Assembly: GCF_000631985.1 (NCBI RefSeq)
Contig: NZ_JFYN01000012.1
Coordinates: 594,857 to 658,856 of the forward strand
Reading direction: 5' to 3'
Length of the DNA stretch: 64,000 nt
Origin: Pseudomonas sp. RIT288
GTDB taxonomy: Bacteria > Pseudomonadota > Gammaproteobacteria > Pseudomonadales > Pseudomonadaceae
In this document: in pieces, positions 56,429 to 64,000 of the stretch
How positions within the stretch are numbered: position 1 is the first letter of the stretch
Layout: each line of letters opens with the position of its first letter
Program-made: the position numbers and the translations under genes
Notes under the pieces: model-generated
Seen by the model: only the letters and a program-made list of their open reading frames with translations
Databases searched by the model: none
Told to the model about the DNA's origin: nothing

Positions 56429-56470
56429 ATAGCAAACGCCACCTGTAGGAGTGAGCTTGCTTGCGATGGG
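56374..56470. repeat. REPIN-type pair spanning the pirS stop codon
   Basis: ATCGCGAGCAGGCTTGCTCC inside the pirS coding end and the diverged inverse GGAGTGAGCTTGCTTGCGAT at 56449-56468. The element extends the coding region. Confidence 0.8.
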
Positions 56471-56610
56471 GAATTTCGCTTCACCGCTGTCAGCCAGTGC
56501 GGGAGGGTTCTCGTATTTTTGTACGACCTTTCCTAAAGGAGTTTATCGACGTTTTCACCCGTCCTTGACCGTTTATTCTCGGGGCTCCGCTCGTCCTCAA
56601 GGAACTGGTC

Positions 56611-57633
56611 ATGATTACAACCGACATCCCCGGCAATACCTCCGATAACCGGTTCAATGAAGTACTGGCGCTGATTCAGAGCGCCAGGCAGCAAGCCGTG
56701 CAGGCAGTAAATACGCAGTTGATCGAGTTGTACTGGCAGGTGGGGGGTTACATCAGCCGCAAGATGGAGATGGCTGAGTGGGGCGATTCGGTTATCAGTC
56801 AGTTAGCTAAACATCTGACCGAGACACAGCCGGGGTTGCGCGGGTTTACCCGGCCAAACCTGTTTCGCATGCGCCAGTTCTACGATACATACCGCAGCGA
56901 CTCAATTGTCTCACCACTGGTGAGACAATTGCCTTGGACTCATAACATGATCATTCTGAGTCAAAGCAAACACCCGGAAGAGCGCGAGTTCTATCTGCGC
57001 ATGGCGATTCAGGAAAAGTGGTCAAAGCGCGAACTCGAACGCCAGCTCAAGGCTGCGCTCTTCGAACGCAGCATCACCCAGCCCGCAAAGACTTCTGCTG
57101 TACTCAAACAGACACATCCCGCTGCGCTCGAGATTTTCCGTGACGCCTACATGGTCGAATTTCTCGATCTGCCCGGCGTACACGCCGAAACCGATCTGCA
57201 TCAAGGTTTGCTGGGGCGACTGAAGGAGTTTCTGATCGAGTTGGGGCGCGATTTCTGCTTCGTCGGCTCGGAGTATCCGGTACAAGTTGGCGGCCGTGAT
57301 TTCGCCCTTGATCTGCTGTTCTTCCATCGTGGGCTCAACTGTCTTGTCGCCATCGAGCTCAAGGTCGGACGTTTTGAACCTGAATATCTGGGCAAGCTGA
57401 ATTTCTACCTTGAAGCGCTGGATCGCGGTGTTCGCAAACCTCACGAGAATCCGGCCATCGGCGTATTACTTTGCGCCAGCAAGGAGGACGAGGTCGTCGA
57501 GTACGCCCTCAACCGCAGCTTGTCTGCGGCGCTGATCGCGGAATATCAGGTGCAGTTGCCAGACAAACAATTGCTGCAAGCCAAATTGCACGAGTTCTAT
57601 GCCATGAATGTCGCAGGGGAAGAGGAAGGCTGA
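56611..57633 (+). CDS. YhcG-type PDDEXK nuclease (DUF1016)
   Basis: 340 residues. N-terminal helical DUF1016_N domain (about 15-130, with ELYWQVGGYISRKM, LRGFTRPNLFRMRQFY), C-terminal PDDEXK nuclease with FALDLLFFHRGLNCLVAIELK giving D-x(n)-ExK, a nuclease family otherwise common near mobile and defence genes. AAGGA precedes the ATG. It is not accompanied by a restriction or toxin partner. It occupies the pirS-cysM interval where PAO1 carries pirA, as I recall. Function unknown; a role in phage or DNA uptake defence is only family-level inference. Confidence 0.88.
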   Translation: MITTDIPGNTSDNRFNEVLALIQSARQQAVQAVNTQLIELYWQVGGYISRKMEMAEWGDSVISQLAKHLTETQPGLRGFTRPNLFRMRQFYDTYRSDSIVSPLVRQLPWTHNMIILSQSKHPEEREFYLRMAIQEKWSKRELERQLKAALFERSITQPAKTSAVLKQTHPAALEIFRDAYMVEFLDLPGVHAETDLHQGLLGRLKEFLIELGRDFCFVGSEYPVQVGGRDFALDLLFFHRGLNCLVAIELKVGRFEPEYLGKLNFYLEALDRGVRKPHENPAIGVLLCASKEDEVVEYALNRSLSAALIAEYQVQLPDKQLLQAKLHEFYAMNVAGEEEG

Positions 57634-57742
57634 GTCATCTGCTTATTCCCAGAAACCATAAGCACCGCACTTTGCGTGATATGGCCTGTGAACGTTTGCC
57701 GGTATGATAGGCGCCCCCGCACGTCTGGATTGCGAATACGCC

Positions 57743-58645
57743 ATGACCCTGCAGTACCCAACCATCGCCGATTGCGTCGGCAACACTCCGCTGGTGCGTT
57801 TGCAGCGCCTGCCCGGTGCCACCAGCAACACCCTATTGCTCAAGCTCGAAGGGAACAACCCGGCGGGTTCGGTCAAGGATCGTCCGGCGCTGTCGATGAT
57901 CACCCGTGCCGAACTGCGCGGGCAGATCCATGCCGGCGACACGCTGATCGAAGCGACCTCGGGCAACACCGGGATTGCGCTGGCCATGGCCGCCGCGATC
58001 AAGGGTTACAAGATGATCCTGATCATGCCGGACAACTCCAGCGCCGAGCGCAAGGCGGCGATGACCGCTTACGGTGCCGAGCTGATTCTGGTCAGTCAGG
58101 AAGAGGGCATGGAAGGTGCTCGCGATCTTGCCCAGCGCATGGAAGCCGAAGGCCGTGGCAAGGTGCTCGATCAGTTCGCCAACGGCGACAATCCTGAAGC
58201 GCACTACACCACCACCGGCCCGGAAATCTGGCGTCAGACCCAGGGCACCATCACCCATTTCGTCAGTTCGATGGGCACCACCGGCACCATCATGGGCGTC
58301 TCGCGCTACTTGAAAGAGCAGAGCGACAGCGTGCAGATCGTCGGTCTGCAACCGATGGAAGGCTCGGCCATTCCCGGCATCCGTCGCTGGCCGCAGGAAT
58401 ACCTGCCGAAGATCTATCAGGCCGACCGCGTCGACCGTATTGTCGATATGGCGCAAAGCGAAGCCGAAGACGTCACCCGGCGTCTGGCCCGCGAAGAAGG
58501 CATCTTCTGTGGTGTGTCCTCCGGCGGTGCGGTGGCAGCGATGCTGCGTCTGTCCAAAGAAGTTGAAAACGCGGTGATCGTCGCGATCATCTGCGACCGT
58601 GGCGACCGTTATCTGTCGACCGGCATTTTCGACGCGCCCAACTGA
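57743..58645 (+). CDS. cysM: Cysteine synthase B
   Basis: PLP-dependent conversion of O-acetylserine and sulfide or thiosulfate to cysteine or S-sulfocysteine. 300 residues. PLP lysine K45 (GSVKDRPAL), [12 protein letters not shown] phosphate-binding loop region, [14 protein letters not shown], and [13 protein letters not shown]. CysM type by length and the [13 protein letters not shown] region. The start at 57743 ([18 protein letters not shown]) is the family N-terminus. Its stop overlaps the rlmD start by TGATG. Confidence 0.95.
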   Translation: MTLQYPTIADCVGNTPLVRLQRLPGATSNTLLLKLEGNNPAGSVKDRPALSMITRAELRGQIHAGDTLIEATSGNTGIALAMAAAIKGYKMILIMPDNSSAERKAAMTAYGAELILVSQEEGMEGARDLAQRMEAEGRGKVLDQFANGDNPEAHYTTTGPEIWRQTQGTITHFVSSMGTTGTIMGVSRYLKEQSDSVQIVGLQPMEGSAIPGIRRWPQEYLPKIYQADRVDRIVDMAQSEAEDVTRRLAREEGIFCGVSSGGAVAAMLRLSKEVENAVIVAIICDRGDRYLSTGIFDAPN

Positions 58646-60021
58646 TGGCCAAGCACGAGAGAGGCCTGCGCTTCCAGCCCACTGGCGGCAGCAAGGCCGC
58701 GCAAATCCCGACCGGCAAAAAGCAGCGCTTGAACATCGAGCGCCTGGCCAATGACGGTCGCGGCATTGCGTTTTTCGAAGGCAAAACCTGGTTCGTCCTC
58801 GGCGCCCTCGCCGGTGAAGAAGTCGAGGCGCGTGTGCTCGGTACCCACGGCAAAGTAGTCGAGGCGCGCACCGAACGCGTGTTCAAGGCCAGCGAGTTGC
58901 GTCGTCCGGCAGCCTGTCAGCACGCCGGCCGCTGCGGCGGTTGCAGCGTGCAACACTTGCCCCACGCCGAACAGCTTGCCCTGAAACAGCGCATGCTCGC
59001 CGAGCAATTGTCGAAGGTTGCCGGGGTCGCGCCTGACGAATGGGCTGCGCCGTTGACCGGCCCGGAATTCGGCTATCGCCGCCGCGCGCGGATCGCCGTG
59101 CGCTGGGACATGAAAGCGAAGCAGCTCGAAGTCGGTTTTCGCGCCGCCGGCAGCCAGGACATCGTCGCCATCAATGAATGCCCGGTGCTGGTACAGCCCT
59201 TGCAACCGATCATGACCCGTTTGCCGGAGATGCTCCGTCGTTTGAGCAAACCGCAGGCGCTGGGGCATGTCGAGTTGTTCAGTGGTTCATCGTTGGCGGT
59301 GTTGTTGCGACACATGGCGCCACTGTCCGAGGCCGACCTGACGATCCTCAAGGATTTCTGCCAGTTCCATGCAGCGCAACTGTGGCTGCAGGGCGAAGGC
59401 GAGCCGCAACCGGTGGATGCCACGCAGTCGCTGGGTTATCGACTGGAGCAGTGGAATCTGGAACTGGCCTGGCGGCCGGGGGATTTCATTCAGGTCAACG
59501 CCGGGGTCAATGAGGCCATGGTCGCGCAGGCGCTGGACTGGTTGAAGCCGACCGGTGACGAGCGCGTACTCGACCTGTTCTGCGGTCTGGGCAACTTCGC
59601 CTTGCCGCTGGCCAAAAGTGTGCGTGAAGTGGTGGCGGTGGAGGGCGTGCAGACCATGGTCGACCGTGCCGCTGCAAACGCTGCCAGCAACAATTTGCAT
59701 AACACAAAGTTTTTTCAAGCCGATTTATCCCAGCCTTTGACCGATGCTCAGTGGATCGGAAACGGCTTTTCTGCGGTACTCTTGGACCCACCGCGTGACG
59801 GTGCTTTCGAGGTGGTGCGCAAGCTCGCGACCCTGGGTGCCAAACGGTTGGTATATGTGTCGTGCAACCCTGCAACTCTGGCGCGCGATACGGTCGAATT
59901 GATCAAGCAGGGCTACCGGTTAAAACGTGCCGGGATTCTCGATATGTTTCCTCAAACGGCACATGTCGAGGCCATGGCGTTATTTGAAGCGAGCCAGGAT
60001 GGCTCGTCTGAATCCGTCTGA
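58645..60021 (+). CDS. rlmD: 23S rRNA (uracil-1939-C5)-methyltransferase RlmD
   Basis: SAM-dependent rRNA methyltransferase. 458 residues: N-terminal TRAM domain ([18 protein letters not shown]), Fe-S cysteines in [14 protein letters not shown] and NECPV, SAM site [16 protein letters not shown], and the catalytic Cys in [13 protein letters not shown]. Translationally coupled to cysM. A relA start follows at 102 bp. Confidence 0.94.
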   Translation: MAKHERGLRFQPTGGSKAAQIPTGKKQRLNIERLANDGRGIAFFEGKTWFVLGALAGEEVEARVLGTHGKVVEARTERVFKASELRRPAACQHAGRCGGCSVQHLPHAEQLALKQRMLAEQLSKVAGVAPDEWAAPLTGPEFGYRRRARIAVRWDMKAKQLEVGFRAAGSQDIVAINECPVLVQPLQPIMTRLPEMLRRLSKPQALGHVELFSGSSLAVLLRHMAPLSEADLTILKDFCQFHAAQLWLQGEGEPQPVDATQSLGYRLEQWNLELAWRPGDFIQVNAGVNEAMVAQALDWLKPTGDERVLDLFCGLGNFALPLAKSVREVVAVEGVQTMVDRAAANAASNNLHNTKFFQADLSQPLTDAQWIGNGFSAVLLDPPRDGAFEVVRKLATLGAKRLVYVSCNPATLARDTVELIKQGYRLKRAGILDMFPQTAHVEAMALFEASQDGSSESV

Positions 60022-60122
60022 TCTGTCCGGGCGGCGCTCGCTTTAGCCCCGCGAGCGCATACGGGCGTTGAGGGTCAGCGATTTGACGCATTGAATCTGC
60101 GTCGTAGGGAAGGTAAAGCAGC

Positions 60123-62366
60123 ATGGTACAGGTGAGAGCACACCAGCCGATCAACACTGACGGCAGTATCAATCTCGAGGCTTGGCTCGATCACGCGGTC
60201 AGTGTCGACATGGCACTGGATCGCGAAGCCTTGAAAGAAGCCTGCGAGTTCGCTCGCGAGGCCGAACAACAGTCCAATGCCAAGAAGAATCTGTGGGCCG
60301 AAGGCTCTGGCAGTTTCAGCACGGGACTGGAGATCGCCGAGATCCTCGCCGACCTCAAGCTCGATCAGGATTCGCTGGTCGCGGCGGTGCTGTATCGCGG
60401 CGTGCGCGAAGGCCAGATCGAGCTCGCGGCCGTCGGCCAGCGCTTCGGCCCGGTGGTGGCCAAACTGATCGACGGCGTGCAGCGAATGGCGGCGATCAGT
60501 GCCAGCCTCAGCCCGCGTCAGTCGATGGTGATGGGCACTCAGGGCCAGGTGGAAAACCTGCGCAAGATGCTCGTGGCGATGGTCGACGACGTTCGCGTCG
60601 CGCTGATCAAACTGGCCGAACGTACCTGCGCCATTCGTGCGGTGAAAACCGCTGACGACGAAAAGCGTAACCGCGTCGCCCGGGAAGTCTTCGATATCTA
60701 TGCGCCGCTCGCGCACCGACTCGGTATCGGTCATATCAAGTGGGAACTGGAGGACTTGTCCTTCCGTTACCTGGAACCCGATCAATACAAACAGATTGCC
60801 AAGCTGCTCCATGAACGGCGGCTGGACCGTGAGCGTTTCATCAGCGATGTGATGACCCAGCTCAAGGACGAATTGCAGGCCACCGGCGTCGACGCCGACA
60901 TCAGCGGCCGGGCCAAACACATCTATTCGATCTGGCGCAAAATGCAGCGCAAGGGGCTGGAGTTCAGCCAGATCTACGACGTGCGCGCCGTGCGCGTGCT
61001 GGTGCCGGAAATGCGCGACTGCTACACCGCGCTCGGCATCGTCCACACCCTGTGGCGGCACATCCCGAAAGAATTCGACGACTACATCGCCAACCCGAAA
61101 GAGAACGGCTACCGCTCGCTGCACACAGCGGTAATCGGTCCCGAAGGCAAGGTGCTCGAAGTGCAGATCCGTACGCACTCGATGCACGAAGAAGCCGAGC
61201 TCGGCGTCTGCGCGCACTGGCGCTACAAGGGCACCGACGTCAAATCCGGCTCCAACCACTACGAAGAGAAAATCTCCTGGCTGCGTCAGGTGCTCGAGTG
61301 GCACGAAGAGCTGGGCGATATCGGTGGTCTGGCCGAACAGCTGCGGGTCGATATCGAACCGGATCGGGTGTACATCTTCACCCCGGACGGTCATGCCATC
61401 GATTTGCCGAAAGGCGCGACGCCGCTGGACTTCGCCTACCGCGTGCACACCGAAATCGGTCACAACTGCCGTGGCGCGAAGATCAATGGGCGGATCGTAC
61501 CGCTCAACTACAGCCTGCAGACCGGTGAGCAGGTCGAGATCATCACCAGCAAGCACGGTACGCCAAGCCGCGACTGGCTGAACCCGAACCTGGGTTACGT
61601 CACCACCTCGCGGGCGCGGGCGAAGATCGTTCACTGGTTCAAGTTGCAGGCCCGTGACCAGAACGTCGCGGCCGGTAAAACCCTGATCGAGCGCGAACTC
61701 AATCGCCTCGGTCTGCCGGCGGTGGATTTCGACAAGCTGGCCGAAAAGGCCAACATGAAAACCGCCGAAGACATGTTCGCCGCTCTCGGTGCCGGCGACC
61801 TGCGTCTGGCGCAACTGGTCAACCTCGCACAGCAACTGGTCGAGCCGGAACGCGGCAACGAACAGCTGGAGCTGATCCCGCGCAAGGCCACTGGCTACAA
61901 GCCGGGCAAGCGCGGCGACATTCAGATCCAGGGTGTCGGCAACCTGATGACGCAGATGGCAGGCTGCTGCCAGCCGCTGCCGGGCGACGCGATTGTCGGC
62001 TACATCACCCAGGGCCGCGGCGTGAGCATTCACCGCCAGGACTGCGCTTCGGTGCTGCAACTGGCCGGCCGCGAGCCGGAGCGGATCATCCAGGTCAGCT
62101 GGGGCCCGGTGCCGGTGCTCACCTATCCGGTGGACATCGTCATCCGCGCCTACGACCGTTCCGGTCTGCTGCGTGACGTCTCGCAGGTGCTGCTCAATGA
62201 GCGGATCAACGTGCTGGCGGTCAATACCCGCTCGAACAAGGAAGACAACACCGCGCTGATGTCGCTGACCATCGAGATCCCGGGGCTGGATGCGCTGGGG
62301 CGCTTGCTGGGACGGATTTCGCAGTTGCCGAACATCATCGAGACGCGGCGTAACCGTACCCCGTGA
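60123..62366 (+). CDS. relA: GTP pyrophosphokinase RelA
   Basis: Ribosome-associated (p)ppGpp synthetase of the stringent response. 747 residues. The HD hydrolase domain is degenerate: SpoT-like AAILHDVIED is replaced by AAVLYRGVREG. Synthetase domain with YRSLHTAVIGPEGKVLEVQIRT, TGS (VYIFTPDGHAIDLPKGATP), helical and zinc-finger CCQPLPGDAIVGYITQGRG, and C-terminal ACT (YDRSGLLRDVSQVL). The start follows GGGAAGG. Between rlmD and mazG, as in other Pseudomonas. Confidence 0.96.
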   Translation: MVQVRAHQPINTDGSINLEAWLDHAVSVDMALDREALKEACEFAREAEQQSNAKKNLWAEGSGSFSTGLEIAEILADLKLDQDSLVAAVLYRGVREGQIELAAVGQRFGPVVAKLIDGVQRMAAISASLSPRQSMVMGTQGQVENLRKMLVAMVDDVRVALIKLAERTCAIRAVKTADDEKRNRVAREVFDIYAPLAHRLGIGHIKWELEDLSFRYLEPDQYKQIAKLLHERRLDRERFISDVMTQLKDELQATGVDADISGRAKHIYSIWRKMQRKGLEFSQIYDVRAVRVLVPEMRDCYTALGIVHTLWRHIPKEFDDYIANPKENGYRSLHTAVIGPEGKVLEVQIRTHSMHEEAELGVCAHWRYKGTDVKSGSNHYEEKISWLRQVLEWHEELGDIGGLAEQLRVDIEPDRVYIFTPDGHAIDLPKGATPLDFAYRVHTEIGHNCRGAKINGRIVPLNYSLQTGEQVEIITSKHGTPSRDWLNPNLGYVTTSRARAKIVHWFKLQARDQNVAAGKTLIERELNRLGLPAVDFDKLAEKANMKTAEDMFAALGAGDLRLAQLVNLAQQLVEPERGNEQLELIPRKATGYKPGKRGDIQIQGVGNLMTQMAGCCQPLPGDAIVGYITQGRGVSIHRQDCASVLQLAGREPERIIQVSWGPVPVLTYPVDIVIRAYDRSGLLRDVSQVLLNERINVLAVNTRSNKEDNTALMSLTIEIPGLDALGRLLGRISQLPNIIETRRNRTP

Positions 62367-62377
62367 TGTCGTTTTTC

Positions 62378-62466
62378 TGTGGGAGCGAGCCTGCTCGCGA
62401 AGAGGGTGTGTCAGTCGACAAGGTTGTCGCAGACACACCGCTTTCGCGAGCAGGCTCGCTCCCACA
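62378..62466. repeat. REPIN, family B
   Basis: TGTGGGAGCGAGCCTGCTCG at the left and its inverse ending CTCGCTCCCACA; between relA and mazG, 26 bp before the mazG start. Confidence 0.92.
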
Positions 62467-62492
62467 ATGGTTTTGTGGTGAGACAGAAAATG

Positions 62493-63326
62493 ATGTACAG
62501 CCTTGAAGACCTGCTCCACCTGATGAACCGACTGCGTGACCCGCAGTACGGTTGCCCGTGGGACATCAAGCAAACCTACGCGACCATCGTCCCGCACACC
62601 CTCGAAGAAGCCTACGAAGTGGCCGACGCCATCGAGCGTGGCGACTTCGATCACTTGCAGGGCGAGCTGGGTGATCTGCTGTTTCAGGTGGTCTATTACA
62701 GCCAGTTGGCCAAGGAAGAAGGGCGCTTCGAATTCGCCGGGGTGATCGACAGCATCACCCGCAAGCTGATCCGCCGTCATCCGCACGTGTTTCCCACCGG
62801 TGATCTGTACGCGCCGCTGGATGTGCCGCGCCTGAGCGAAGAACAGGTCAAGCAGCGCTGGGAGGAGATCAAGGCCGAAGAACGCGCCGAGAAATCTGCC
62901 GCGCCCGAGCAGCTGTCACTGCTCGATGACGTGCCGGCCACGTTGCCGGCACTGTCGCGTTCGGCCAAGTTGCAAAAGCGTGCCGGGCAGGTCGGTTTCG
63001 ACTGGCCTGATGCATTGCCGGTGCTGGACAAGGTGCGCGAAGAGCTCGACGAAGTGCTCGAAGCCATGTCCGAAAACGATCCGCAAGCAGTGGCCGAGGA
63101 GATCGGCGATCTGCTGTTTTCCGTGGTCAATCTGGCCCGGCACCTGAAGGTCGATCCGGAAACCGCGCTGCGTGGCGCCAACGCCAAGTTTGAAAGACGT
63201 TTCCGTTTTATCGAACAGGCATTGCGCGACACCCGTCGTCCCATGGAAGATTGCACCCTCGAAGAGTTGGACGCCCTGTGGGGTGAAGCCAAACGCCAGG
63301 AAAAGAATCTGCCCAGCTGCGGCTGA
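62493..63326 (+). CDS. mazG: Nucleoside triphosphate pyrophosphohydrolase MazG
   Basis: Hydrolyses NTPs to NMP plus pyrophosphate; in E. coli it lowers (p)ppGpp effects. 277 residues. Two MazG domains: EEAYEVADAIERGDFDHLQG ELGDLLFQVVYYS and EELDEVLEAMSE...EEIGDLLFSVVNL. The start at 62493 (MYSLEDLL) or the adjacent 62490; earlier in-frame starts are read from the REPIN. Next to relA, consistent with a role in nucleotide homeostasis. Confidence 0.95.
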   Translation: MYSLEDLLHLMNRLRDPQYGCPWDIKQTYATIVPHTLEEAYEVADAIERGDFDHLQGELGDLLFQVVYYSQLAKEEGRFEFAGVIDSITRKLIRRHPHVFPTGDLYAPLDVPRLSEEQVKQRWEEIKAEERAEKSAAPEQLSLLDDVPATLPALSRSAKLQKRAGQVGFDWPDALPVLDKVREELDEVLEAMSENDPQAVAEEIGDLLFSVVNLARHLKVDPETALRGANAKFERRFRFIEQALRDTRRPMEDCTLEELDALWGEAKRQEKNLPSCG

Positions 63327-63352
63327 GCCGTTGCCCAAGTGAGTAAGCATTA

Positions 63353-63895
63353 ATGAGCCTTTCCCTTCGCGACCAGTTGCTCAAAGCAGGCCTGGTCAAT
63401 CAAAAGCAGGCCAAACAGGTCAGCAAAGACAAGCAGAAGCAACAGCGTCTGGCCCACAAAGGGCAGGCCGAGCTGGATGATTCGCAGCAGCGCGCCGCCC
63501 AGGAAGCCATGGCCGAGAAGGTCAAGCGCGACCAGGAACTGAACCGTCAGCAGCAAGAGAAAGCCGAGGCCAAGGCCCGTGCCGCGCAGGTCAAGCAGTT
63601 GATCGAAGTCTCGCGTCTGCCGAAGCTGACCACCGAGGACTACTACAACTTCGTCGACGACAAGAAGGTCAAGCGCATCTCGGTCAACACGCTGATGCGC
63701 AACAAGCTCAGCAGCGGCTCGCTGGCGATCGTGCACCATGCCGGTGGTTATGAAGTGATCCCCCGTGAAGCCGCCCTGAAGATCCAGGAGCGCGACCCGC
63801 AGCGTATCGTGCAGCTCAACGTGCAGACCGAAGAGGTCAATGCCGAGGACGATCCGTACGCGGCCTACCAGATCCCGGATGACCTGATGTGGTAA
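63353..63895 (+). CDS. DUF2058 protein (YaiL-like)
   Basis: 180 residues. A long, highly charged coiled-coil N-terminus (KQAKQVSKDKQKQQRL, KVKRDQELNRQQQEKAEAKA) and a small C-terminal folded domain (YYNFVDDKKVKRISVN...ALKIQERDPQRIVQLN). Possibly nucleic-acid binding, based on charge only. 26 bp after mazG, likely co-transcribed. Confidence 0.9.
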   Translation: MSLSLRDQLLKAGLVNQKQAKQVSKDKQKQQRLAHKGQAELDDSQQRAAQEAMAEKVKRDQELNRQQQEKAEAKARAAQVKQLIEVSRLPKLTTEDYYNFVDDKKVKRISVNTLMRNKLSSGSLAIVHHAGGYEVIPREAALKIQERDPQRIVQLNVQTEEVNAEDDPYAAYQIPDDLMW

Positions 63896-63920
63896 ACCGA
63901 TAAGGCTGTAACAACACAAC

Positions 63921-64000
63921 TGTGGCGAGGGAGCTTGCTCCCGCCGGGGCGCGAAGCGGCCCTTGTTTTTGAAACAGGGCCTGCTGCGCAGTCCAGCGAT
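63921..64000. repeat. REPIN, family A (right side cut by window edge)
   Basis: TGTGGCGAGGGAGCTTGCTC at the left and a partial inner segment similar to 41774 (GGGCCTGCTGCGCAGTCC); the closing arm lies outside the window. Confidence 0.85.

Noticed and set aside
60075..62786. 903-codon leftward open frame opposite relA
   Set aside because: Same effect; relA is complete and conserved on the other strand, and the frame also crosses the REPIN at 62378.

Overview
The window is a chromosomal segment of a Pseudomonas, most likely of the fluorescens group. The evidence is recognisable Pseudomonas proteins (AmrZ, OprH-PhoP-PhoQ, PcpS, GacS, a NrdA with two ATP-cones), sigma-54 and sigma-28 flagellar promoters, high GC, and about twenty REP/REPIN-type inverted repeats typical of fluorescens-group intergenic DNA. 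Nearly all of it is core genome. Calls rest on motifs, family recollection and gene order; no database search was run.

Layout: 1-2.7 kb, end of alaS, then lysC and csrA/rsmA. 2.77-3.34 kb, tRNA-Ser(GCT) and three identical tandem tRNA-Arg(ACG) genes. 3.4-7.6 kb, a small exported protein, mgtE with a structured leader and a possible leader peptide, amrZ, an orphan phnN and two small membrane/exported proteins. 7.86-13.6 kb, tRNA-Arg(CCT), a chemoreceptor, and a three-gene periplasmic dehydrogenase operon (tri-haem cytochrome c, Tat-exported small subunit, GMC flavoprotein). 14.1-19.4 kb, a TPR response regulator with a soluble kinase, a glutamine synthetase-like enzyme and an MFS transporter. 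19.6-27.4 kb, a flagellar and chemotaxis block: ycgR-flgN-flgM-flgA leftward and cheV-cheR-flgBCDE rightward, with sigma-54 sites at flgA and flgB and a sigma-28 site at flgM.

27.4-31.9 kb holds a repeat-rich gap with an expanded octamer array inside a REPIN, then nrdA with a long leader. 31.9-39 kb holds an RstAB-like two-component pair, pcpS, a dienelactone hydrolase-like protein and oprH-phoP-phoQ behind a four-fold PhoP-box array. 39-48.6 kb holds an AraC regulator, dctA behind a sigma-54 promoter with two DctD-type palindromes, a CoA-transferase, sprT, a Yip1 protein, ttcA, a glycosylase-like protein, a DUF2069-wrbA-arsC operon and a thioredoxin-like lipoprotein. 48.8-64 kb holds a META lipoprotein, zinc-ribbon proteins, ldhA, gacS, a PirRS-like pair, a YhcG-type nuclease, cysM, rlmD, relA, mazG and a DUF2058 protein.

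Functional themes are environmental sensing (GacS with its output RsmA in the same window, PhoPQ, several other two-component systems), motility with ordered sigma-54/sigma-28 control, and stress or nucleotide control (RelA, MazG, NrdA). I found no prophage, insertion sequence, CRISPR array or convincing new multi-gene system. The oddest items are the octamer-expanded REPIN, the orphan phnN beside amrZ, the YhcG gene where PAO1 has pirA, a REP-derived C-terminus on the PirS-like kinase, a chimeric LprI-like fragment, and the mgtE leader.
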